The translations under genes and the position numbers were made by a program. A model generated the notes under the pieces. The model was not told where the DNA came from. It did no database searches and saw only the letters and a list, made by a program, of their open reading frames with translations. A DNA stretch of 22,121 bases from Clostridiales bacterium (GTDB lineage Bacteria > Bacillota > Clostridia > Christensenellales > Aristaeellaceae), in contig JAAZEI010000200.1 in NCBI GenBank assembly GCA_012512355.1, forward strand, positions 1 to 22,121. Reading direction: 5' to 3'. Below, in pieces: positions 16,417 through 22,121 of this stretch; the first letter of the stretch is position 1, and each line of letters starts with the position of its first letter.

Positions 16417-17586
16417 TCATTTGGTTATCCGATAGATGCCGCATTTAAGATATTGTGTTTCCATCGCTGCGGGTAAGACTGGATGATCTTTGCTCTGGCT
16501 GCGAAATTCCGCTTGCATTAAATTAACGCCGGCATCATTTGCAGCTTGAAGCACAATGTTTTTGAACATAGCAGCTAAGATATGCTGAGAACAGGAACAG
16601 GTTATCAAATAGCCTCCGTCACGGATCATTTTCATGGCTCGAAGATTAATTTCTTTATATCCTTTTGTTGCGGATGCGATATTTGATTTTGATTTTGCAA
16701 AAGCAGGCGGATCCAGAACGATGACATCGAATTGTTTTCCTGCCTGCGATTCTTCTCTTAAAAAGTCAAAGGCGTTGGCGGTCTTGAAGTCCACGTTTTC
16801 AAACTCATTCAAGTGCTTATTTTCCTGAGCATTTTGACAGGCAAACTCAGAGATATCAATGCCTAGAACACTTTCAGCGCCGTATTTGGCTGCATGGAGG
16901 GCAAAACTGCCGGTATGAGTAAAGCAATCAAGCACCTCAGATCCTTTGACAAAAGGAGCAATAGCTGCACGGTTTTCCTTTTGATCAAGGAAATACCCTG
17001 TTTTTTGTCCGTGTTTAACATCAATGAGAAAACGAATGCCATTTTCCATCATCTCTACCTTGTCAGGTATCTCCCCATGCAGGACCCCGACTGATTGTTC
17101 CATCCCTTCAAGTCTGCGGATTGGGACGTCATTGCGTTCGTAAATACCCATAGGCGATAAAATTTCCACAAGACTCTCCACAATAACCTTTTGGTACTGG
17201 CTCATCCCCAAAGAAAGGCACTGCAGGGATAGGACAGGTCCAAAACTATCTACAACAATTGCAGGCAAGCCGTCTGCCTCTGCATGAATGAGTCTGCATG
17301 ATTGCAAATCGGCGAATTTTCTTCGATAACTAATGGCACGCTCAACCCTCTTTTTAATAAAGTTTTTATCTACTGCTTCATCTTTTGTTGTCAATATACG
17401 CAGAGCTATCTGTGAGTTGGGATTATAGACGCCTTGTGCCAAATATTTACCTTGTTTTGTAAAAATGCCAACCAAGTCGCCGGGCATAACGCTTTTATCG
17501 GCACGTTCAATATCACTTAGGAATACCCAGGGATGTCCGGAGAAGACTCTTTTTTCTTTACCGGGTTTTAAGAAAACCTTAGACAT
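16417..17586 (-). CDS. Class I rRNA methyltransferase, RlmI/YwbD-like (23S rRNA cytosine-C5 type)
   Basis: SAM-dependent methyltransferase of 389 residues. A PUA RNA-binding domain (1-75: KRVFSGHPWVFLSDIE, PGDLVGIFTKQGKYLAQGVYNP) is followed by a central domain (ALRILT, IHAEADGLPAIVVD) and a Rossmann methyltransferase with KTGYFLDQKENR (196-206), VLDCFTHTGSFALHAA (motif I), GIDIS, VLDPPAFAKSK (290-300, motif IV) and ITCSCSQH. This is the layout of E. coli RlmI, which methylates C1962 of 23S rRNA, and of Bacillus YwbD. The exact target base is inferred only. ATG 17586 is preceded by GGAGGG. It is not closely linked to udk upstream (193 bp apart). Confidence 0.88.
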   Translation of the reverse strand: MSKVFLKPGKEKRVFSGHPWVFLSDIERADKSVMPGDLVGIFTKQGKYLAQGVYNPNSQIALRILTTKDEAVDKNFIKKRVERAISYRRKFADLQSCRLIHAEADGLPAIVVDSFGPVLSLQCLSLGMSQYQKVIVESLVEILSPMGIYERNDVPIRRLEGMEQSVGVLHGEIPDKVEMMENGIRFLIDVKHGQKTGYFLDQKENRAAIAPFVKGSEVLDCFTHTGSFALHAAKYGAESVLGIDISEFACQNAQENKHLNEFENVDFKTANAFDFLREESQAGKQFDVIVLDPPAFAKSKSNIASATKGYKEINLRAMKMIRDGGYLITCSCSQHILAAMFKNIVLQAANDAGVNLMQAEFRSQSKDHPVLPAAMETQYLKCGIYRITK

Positions 17587-17779
17587 AAACCCTCCATTGC
17601 TTGCATCTTGTATTAATATGATGCTGATTTGTCGCAGTTATCAGTTTGCTGTGAAAATATTGTTAAAGAAAGAAAAACAATAACCAATTAAGCATTTACG
17701 ACGTGGATTGTAATAATCTGCAGGTGTAAAATAAAATCAATTAAATTTAATAAAGCACAGATTTCAGATTGCTCAGTAT

Positions 17780-18394
17780 TTATTTCTCATACAAAGCATC
17801 GCGCAAATAGCCTGCAAGAATCTCGACGATTCGAGTGTTTTTCCCTCCGCGCATCACTATGACATCTGCCTGGTTAAAATAGTTGCGGATATATTTATCA
17901 TACATCGGTTTGACTGTCGCCAAATATTGTTGAGTGATGCTGTCGATTGTTCTGCCTCGTTCCTTGAAATCACGGTTAAATCTCCGAAGCAGACAAATAT
18001 CAGCTTCAACATTCATATATAGTTTGAGGTACATGTGATCCAACAAGCGCTCATCATAAAAAGCATGGATTCCTTCAACGATTAATACGTCAGGGGGGTA
18101 AAGCAGGGCCTGTTGATCGTTGCGTTCGTGTTTTGTGAAATCATATGATCTTTTTTGAATCGGCTGACCTGACTCCAACTGCAAAAAATCTTGCAGAAGA
18201 AGATCGTGATCAAAGATGGAAGGCTCATCATAGTTAAGTTTTCCGCGCTCTTCCAGCGTCAAATTTGGATGATCCAAGTAATATGCATCTTGATTAATTT
18301 CAAGACAATTTGCGTTATTGAGTGCTTTAACCAGTTCTCTTGACAAGGTTGTTTTTCCGGATCCGCTAGCGCCGCATATACCGATAAATAGCAT
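17780..18394 (-). CDS. udk: Uridine kinase
   Basis: Phosphorylates uridine (and often cytidine) to the monophosphate in pyrimidine salvage. The 204-residue protein has the P-loop GASGSGKT (8-15), the substrate lid and base region DHPNLTLEERGKLNYDEPSIFDHDLL, YDFTKHER, VLIVEGIHAF (Walker B-like), and RRFNRDFKERGRTIDSI. AAGGAGG stands 7 nt before ATG. It has its own promoter facing away from metK. It shares the uridine product with the deaminase half of the ybeY-cdd gene. The family also includes phosphoribulokinase-like proteins, but the motifs here are those of uridine kinases. Confidence 0.87.
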   Translation of the reverse strand: MLFIGICGASGSGKTTLSRELVKALNNANCLEINQDAYYLDHPNLTLEERGKLNYDEPSIFDHDLLLQDFLQLESGQPIQKRSYDFTKHERNDQQALLYPPDVLIVEGIHAFYDERLLDHMYLKLYMNVEADICLLRRFNRDFKERGRTIDSITQQYLATVKPMYDKYIRNYFNQADVIVMRGGKNTRIVEILAGYLRDALYEK

Positions 18395-18421
18395 AATTTA
18401 TCCTCCTTGCATCAATTTTAA

Positions 18422-18450
18422 AAGATACCCAAAGCCTCATGCATTGTCAA
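18422..18450 (-). promoter_or_regulatory. Promoter of udk
   Basis: On the minus strand a perfect TTGACA (18450-18445), 17-bp spacer and TATCTT (18427-18422). Transcription would start near 18415, leaving a short leader with the AAGGAGG site. The -35 is embedded in TTTGCTTGACA, the same 11-mer found at the metK promoter. Confidence 0.7.
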
Positions 18451-18506
18451 GCAAATCAAAATGAGTATAATGTGAATTCGCTTGACGGTTTGGTGTTTGC
18501 TTGACA
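18445..18506. repeat. 11-bp perfect inverted repeat carrying both divergent -35 boxes
   Basis: TGTCAAGCAAA at 18445-18455 and TTTGCTTGACA at 18496-18506 are exact reverse complements separated by 40 bp. Each arm contains the TTGACA of the promoter that reads outward (udk to the left, metK to the right) plus the same five upstream bases. A third partial copy, GCTTGAC, sits at 18480-18486. The shared six -35 bases are expected; the extra TTTGC is not. Confidence 0.6.
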
Positions 18507-18530
18507 CAGTCATTTGCCATGCTATATAAT
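18501..18530 (+). promoter_or_regulatory. Promoter of the metK riboswitch transcript
   Basis: Perfect TTGACA (18501-18506) and perfect TATAAT (18525-18530) with an 18-bp spacer. Transcription should start near 18537, about 12 nt before the riboswitch P1 helix, which is the normal arrangement for an S-box leader. Confidence 0.85.
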
Positions 18531-18548
18531 CACACTGAATTGAATATC

Positions 18549-18644
18549 CTTATCAAGAGCGGTGGAGGGGACTGGCCCTGTGAAACCCGGCAACCGGCAT
18601 GTGCTAGGTGCTAAATCCAGCGGTGTAGGACACCGGCAGATAAG
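18549..18644 (+). ncRNA. SAM-I (S-box) riboswitch aptamer
   Basis: The leader matches the S-box consensus closely: P1 5' strand CTTATC (18549-18554) then AAGAGCGGTGGAGGG, ACTGGCCC, TGAAACCCGGCAACC, a P3 hairpin with GGTGCTAAATCC, the CGGTGT...ACACCG P4 helix (18621-18636) and P1 3' strand GATAAG (18639-18644). S-adenosylmethionine binding stabilises P1 and frees the terminator, shutting off metK when SAM is plentiful. The invariant core elements appear intact. Confidence 0.96.
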
Positions 18645-18658
18645 GCTGATGATAAATT

Positions 18659-18687
18659 GCTTATCTGGGAGATAAGCTTATTTTTTT
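18659..18687 (+). terminator. Riboswitch-controlled intrinsic terminator before metK
   Basis: GCTTATCT (18659-18666), loop GGG, AGATAAGC (18670-18677), then TTATTTTTTT (18678-18687). The competing antiterminator is visible: CAGATAAG (18637-18644, which includes the 3' strand of P1) is perfectly complementary over 8 bp to CTTATCTG (18660-18667). P1 formation with SAM therefore releases the terminator stem. Confidence 0.93.
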
Positions 18688-18698
18688 GGGAGGTAACT

Positions 18699-19874
18699 AT
18701 GAGAAAACTATTTACTTCGGAATCTGTTACAGAAGGACACCCGGATAAGGTTTGTGATCAGGTTTCAGATGCCATATTGGATGCTATTATTTCCCAGGAT
18801 CCCAACGCCAGGGTTGCATGTGAAACTACAGCTACAACGGGTCTCGTTTTTGTCATGGGTGAAATCACAACAGATACTTATGTATCTATCCCTGATATTG
18901 TTCGGGAGGTCGTGCTTGACATAGGGTATAATTCATCCACCATGGGGTTTGATGGGAACACCTGCGCTGTAACCACTTCTGTTCACGAACAGTCTGCGGA
19001 TATATCCGCAGGTGTTTCAAGATCTTTTGAAACAAGAGAGAATGCTGATTCAAGTCAAGAAACCGGAGCAGGGGATCAAGGAATGATGTTTGGTTATGCC
19101 TGCAATGAGACCAAGGAGTTAATGCCCATGGCCATTGCGCTGGCACATCGTTTAACCCGCCGCATGACAGAAGTCAGAAAAGCTGGTTTGTGCTCCTGGA
19201 TGCGTCCAGATGGGAAATCACAAGTAACTGTTGTATATGAAGATGGAAAGCCCATAGGAATTGATAACATCGTCATATCAACGCAGCATGATGAATACGT
19301 CAAACAAGAAGAAATTCAAAAAGATATGATTGAACATGTGATAAAAGCTGTTATTCCTCAAGAGCTATTCATGGAAAACACCAGATTTTTAATTAATCCC
19401 AGCGGTCGATTTGTTCTGGGAGGACCGGCAGGGGATAGTGGCTTAACGGGTCGCAAGATTATTGTCGATACCTATGGCGGTTATGCGCCGCATGGCGGTG
19501 GATGCTTTAGTGGGAAAGATCCTACCAAGATGGATCGTTCCGCTTGTTATATGGCACGTTATATCGCCAAAAATATCGTCGCTTCAGGTCTAGCCCAAAA
19601 ATGTCAAATATCCATTGCCTACGCCATAGGAGTTGCTCATCCGGTTAGTTTTACCGTTGATACTTTTGGGACAGGGAAAATTAGCGATGAAGCAATTGAA
19701 AACGCAGTGCTGAGTTTGGTTGGTTTAACGCCCGATCAAATCATTGCAAAGCTTGATCTAAGAAAACCAATCTACCGACAGACTGCAAGTTATGGGCACT
19801 TTGGTCGCATAGATATTGACCTTCCATGGGAGAAAACAGACCTGGCAGTTTCTTTGCAGCAAGCAGTTCTCTGA
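18699..19874 (+). CDS. metK: S-adenosylmethionine synthetase
   Basis: Makes S-adenosylmethionine from methionine and ATP. The 391-residue protein has [31 protein letters not shown], the P-loop-like [29 protein letters not shown], and a C-terminal [11 protein letters not shown]. Start is ATG 18699 after GGGAGG at 18688-18693. Upstream in-frame codons lie in the riboswitch terminator and are not used. Expression is controlled by the SAM-I riboswitch, so the enzyme's product limits its own synthesis. It also supplies SAM to the RlmI-like methyltransferase encoded nearby. Confidence 0.98.
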   Translation: MRKLFTSESVTEGHPDKVCDQVSDAILDAIISQDPNARVACETTATTGLVFVMGEITTDTYVSIPDIVREVVLDIGYNSSTMGFDGNTCAVTTSVHEQSADISAGVSRSFETRENADSSQETGAGDQGMMFGYACNETKELMPMAIALAHRLTRRMTEVRKAGLCSWMRPDGKSQVTVVYEDGKPIGIDNIVISTQHDEYVKQEEIQKDMIEHVIKAVIPQELFMENTRFLINPSGRFVLGGPAGDSGLTGRKIIVDTYGGYAPHGGGCFSGKDPTKMDRSACYMARYIAKNIVASGLAQKCQISIAYAIGVAHPVSFTVDTFGTGKISDEAIENAVLSLVGLTPDQIIAKLDLRKPIYRQTASYGHFGRIDIDLPWEKTDLAVSLQQAVL

Positions 19875-19888
19875 TCAATCTTAAAAAT

Positions 19889-19924
19889 AAAAAAGGAGCA
19901 AACCTTTATGGTTGCTTCTTTTTT
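19889..19924. terminator. Bidirectional terminator between metK and livF
   Basis: AAAAAAGGAGCAAACC (19889-19904), a short TTTAT loop, and GGTTGCTTCTTTTTT (19910-19924) form a stem with one bulged A and one G-U pair. A U-tract is present in both directions because an A-tract precedes and a T-tract follows the hairpin. It can serve metK (plus) and livF (minus), which converge here. Confidence 0.8.
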
Positions 19925-19937
19925 ATTTTAGGAATAC

Positions 19938-20642
19938 TTAAGTGCCCAAGTATGCTTTCTTCACATCCTCATCTTTTAACAGATCACTTGCAAGGCCCTG
20001 TTTTACGATGCGGCCGGTTTCTAGAACATAAGCTCGGTTAGCAGTGGACAAAGCCATGTGAGCATTCTGTTCAACCAACAGCACAGTGACACCTTCCTCA
20101 TTAATTTCGCGGGTAATGGTAAAGATCTCTTGAACTAAAAGCGGCGCCAATCCCATAGAAGGCTCATCGAGCATTAATAGTTTTGGTCGTGACATGATGC
20201 CGCGGCCCATGGCAAGCATTTGCTGCTCACCGCCTGAAAGCGTACCCGCCATTTGTTTTCTTCGCTCTTTTAAGCGAGGAAAGTGTTCGAATACTCTTTC
20301 AAAATCCTTCGCCTGTCCGCTCTTATCGTGGTTTGAAAAAGCCCCCATTTCAAGATTCTCCATCACACTCATGCGTGAAAAAATTCGGCGTCCCTCGGGC
20401 ACCTGGACGATTCCCATCGAGACAAGTTCATGTGCAGATGTTTTTTTAATATCCCGGCCATCAAAATATAATTCACCGCTTTTATAGGGGATAAGGCTTG
20501 AAATAGCATGAAGTATTGATGTTTTGCCAGCGCCGTTGGCCCCAATCAAAGTAACGATTTCGCCTTTGTTTACATGAAAAGAGATATCACGCAAGGCATG
20601 TATGGCACCGTAAAACAGGTTCATATTATCAACTTTCAGCAT
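19938..20642 (-). CDS. livF: Branched-chain amino acid ABC transporter ATPase, LivF type
   Basis: Cytoplasmic ATPase of a LIV-type importer, 234 residues. It has Walker A GANGAGKT (34-41), Q-loop region VQVPEGRRIFSRMSVMENL typical of LivF, signature LSGGEQQ, Walker B LLMLDEPSMGLAP and the H-loop region LLVEQNAHMAL. ATG 20642 follows GGGAGGT and overlaps the 3' end of the permease-ATPase gene by 14 bp. The family also contains urea (UrtE) and amide transporters, so the substrate is inferred. Confidence 0.93.
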   Translation of the reverse strand: MLKVDNMNLFYGAIHALRDISFHVNKGEIVTLIGANGAGKTSILHAISSLIPYKSGELYFDGRDIKKTSAHELVSMGIVQVPEGRRIFSRMSVMENLEMGAFSNHDKSGQAKDFERVFEHFPRLKERRKQMAGTLSGGEQQMLAMGRGIMSRPKLLMLDEPSMGLAPLLVQEIFTITREINEEGVTVLLVEQNAHMALSTANRAYVLETGRIVKQGLASDLLKDEDVKKAYLGT

Positions 20643-22121
20643 CTTGTCTACCTCCCTCTATGGCTGATTCGGGCGTCCCAAGGTAAGCTGCAATCACGTC
20701 AGGATTTTTACCTATTGATTCAGGGGTGCCCTGTGCTATGATGCGGCCGTAGTTGAGAACATAGATTCGCTCACAGATGCCCATGACCAGTTTCATATCA
20801 TGCTCAATGAGCAAAATGGCAACCGAAAAAGTGGTTCGGATAATTTTGATGGTTTTCATCAATTCAGCAGTTTCAATCGGATTCATCCCTGCTGCAGGCT
20901 CATCAAGCAAAAGTACTTTGGGGTTGCAGGCTAAAGCGCGGCATATTTCAAGTTTCCTTTGCTGTCCATACGGAAGCCCGTCTGCGCGTGTATTGGCCAC
21001 ACTTTCCATATCAAAGACACGCAGCAATTCCCTGGCGCGAATATCAATACCCAGTTCTTCAGATTGATAGGCGGTTCCACGTAAAACACCTGATAAAGGA
21101 GAGTATTGCATTCGGGTGTGAAAGGCGACCTTGATATTATCCAGTACAGACATTGATTTAAATAATCTGATATTTTGAAAAGTTCGGGCAACGCCGTTTT
21201 TTGTAATTTCATGAGTCGCCATCCCTTTGATGGGTTTATTCAACAGGAGGATTTCGCCTTCAGTAGGAGAATAAACTCCTGTCAGCATGTTGAATACGGT
21301 TGTTTTGCCAGCACCATTGGGTCCGATAAGTCCGACGATTTCGTTGTTACGAAGCTTGATATCAATTCCCTGGGCAGCCACAAGGCCTCCAAAACGTATG
21401 CCTAAATTATTTGTTTCAAGGACAACAGCATCTTCCCAAACATCATAATAGGGTGTGAATGGCATTTTAGCTTGTTTCTTTTTGACACCAAATACCTTCT
21501 TAAGGAAAGTTCCAGCAGCGTCCCAGACTTTTATAAGTGAGAATTCGTTGGTTCCCATAAGGCCGGAAGGTCGAAAAAGCATCATGAGGATTAGTAACAA
21601 AGAGTAGATAACCAATCGCCACTCAGAGAATCCTCGTAAAAATTCCGGAAGAGCGACTAAGACGACAGAAGAAATAATAGAGCCGGTAATTGATCCCATG
21701 CCGCCTAAAACAACCATCACCAGATATTCGATTGATTTATTGAAACCAAAGGTTTTTGCTGTCAGCATGCCAATTTGGTGGGCATACAAACCACCCGCGA
21801 TGCCCGCAAAAAAAGCAGCCAACGTGAAAGCAAAGAGTTTATAATAAGTAGTGTTGATGCCGGTTGCTTCCGCAGCTACTTCATTTTCTCTTATCGAAAT
21901 GATTGCTCTGCCATGTCTTGAACGGCCTAGCGTGTAGATACTGGTTATAATAACAACCATAATCCAAAATACGATTGAAAACTGAATAGTGTTTGAAATA
22001 GCGGGATTACTTGAAAACGCACGTGACATGCGTGTAATGCGCGATAAACCGCCTGCACCTCCGGTGAAGCTTAAATTTTCAATAACAACTCTGATAATTT
22101 CCCCAAAGCCAAGGGTTATGA
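20629..22121 (-). CDS. livM-livG: LivM permease-LivG ATPase fusion (5' end outside window)
   Basis: The frame is open to the window edge, so the N-terminus is missing. The visible protein begins ITLGFGEIIRVVIENLSFTGGAGGLSRITR, a LivM segment, and continues through membrane helices with RENEVAAEATGINTTYYKLFAFTLAAFFAGIAGGLYA (the LivM EAA-like loop), VVLGGMGSITG and the LivM ending LFRPSGLMG. After about 40 linker residues (GTFLKKVFGVKKKQAKMPF...) comes a complete LivG ATPase from about position 21423: Walker A GPNGAGKT, ARTFQNIRLFKSMSVLDNI, LPYGQQRKLEICRAL (signature, normally LSYGQQR), LLLDEPAAGMNP and IEHDMKLVMG. No stop codon or start site separates the halves. These are usually two genes. 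The substrate is inferred to be a branched-chain amino acid. Confidence 0.9.
   Translation of the reverse strand, partial: ITLGFGEIIRVVIENLSFTGGAGGLSRITRMSRAFSSNPAISNTIQFSIVFWIMVVIITSIYTLGRSRHGRAIISIRENEVAAEATGINTTYYKLFAFTLAAFFAGIAGGLYAHQIGMLTAKTFGFNKSIEYLVMVVLGGMGSITGSIISSVVLVALPEFLRGFSEWRLVIYSLLLILMMLFRPSGLMGTNEFSLIKVWDAAGTFLKKVFGVKKKQAKMPFTPYYDVWEDAVVLETNNLGIRFGGLVAAQGIDIKLRNNEIVGLIGPNGAGKTTVFNMLTGVYSPTEGEILLLNKPIKGMATHEITKNGVARTFQNIRLFKSMSVLDNIKVAFHTRMQYSPLSGVLRGTAYQSEELGIDIRARELLRVFDMESVANTRADGLPYGQQRKLEICRALACNPKVLLLDEPAAGMNPIETAELMKTIKIIRTTFSVAILLIEHDMKLVMGICERIYVLNYGRIIAQGTPESIGKNPDVIAAYLGTPESAIEGGRQDAES

Noticed and set aside
17587..17779. 193-bp AT-rich gap between the methyltransferase and udk genes, with a weak AGCA/TGCT hairpin near 17747-17775
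   Set aside because: The stem is only 4 bp and no clear U-tract or promoter with two good boxes was found on either strand. The methyltransferase promoter may lie here but could not be placed.
18657..18698. In-frame extension of MetK by 14 residues into the leader
   Set aside because: It would be translated from the terminator hairpin, and MetK proteins begin at [17 protein letters not shown].

Overview
The window looks like a chromosomal segment of an anaerobic, low-to-moderate-GC member of the Bacillota, most likely clostridial. The reasons are the housekeeping order infB-rbfA-nrnA-truB, the block phoH-pgpH-ybeY-cdd-era, a SAM-I (S-box) riboswitch in front of metK, a formate-tetrahydrofolate ligase, strong AGGAGG-type ribosome binding sites, frequent TTG starts and intrinsic terminators. 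The species cannot be told from this sequence. No tRNA, rRNA, CRISPR array, insertion sequence or prophage gene was seen.

Layout, left to right. (1) 2-3629, plus strand: the end of infB, then rbfA, nrnA and truB, all overlapping, for translation initiation, 30S maturation, nanoRNA turnover and tRNA pseudouridylation. (2) 3643-9418, plus strand: a consensus promoter, then a GntR/FCD regulator, fhs, a secreted CapA-like protein, a degenerate relative of 3-isopropylmalate dehydrogenase, and an alkaline-phosphatase-superfamily phosphodiesterase. The unit ends at a terminator whose hairpin is encoded inside the last codons of the phosphodiesterase. (3) 15549-9418, minus strand: phoH, pgpH (c-di-AMP phosphodiesterase), a ybeY-cdd fusion gene, era and a lipoprotein apbE. 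Every junction from phoH to era is a 4-bp stop/start overlap, so this is one translationally coupled operon. dgkA, usually between ybeY and cdd, is absent. (4) 15554-16414, plus strand: a lone family-2 glycosyltransferase with its own promoter, back to back with the phoH promoter. (5) 17586-16417 and 18394-17780, minus strand: an RlmI-type rRNA methyltransferase and uridine kinase. (6) 18501-19924, plus strand: promoter, SAM-I riboswitch with a readable terminator/antiterminator switch, metK and a bidirectional terminator. (7) 22121-19938, minus strand: livF preceded by one long reading frame that joins a LivM permease to a LivG ATPase, cut by the window edge.

Most of the window is core metabolism. 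The least ordinary parts are the dehydrogenase-like protein that has lost the family's active-site motifs and is coupled to a phosphodiesterase (7330-9410), the YbeY-cytidine deaminase fusion (11414-12316), the LivM-LivG fusion (20629-22121), and the mirror-image 11-bp elements at the divergent udk/metK promoters (18445-18506). I found no wholly new multi-gene system. The 7330-9410 pair is the best candidate for undescribed biochemistry.
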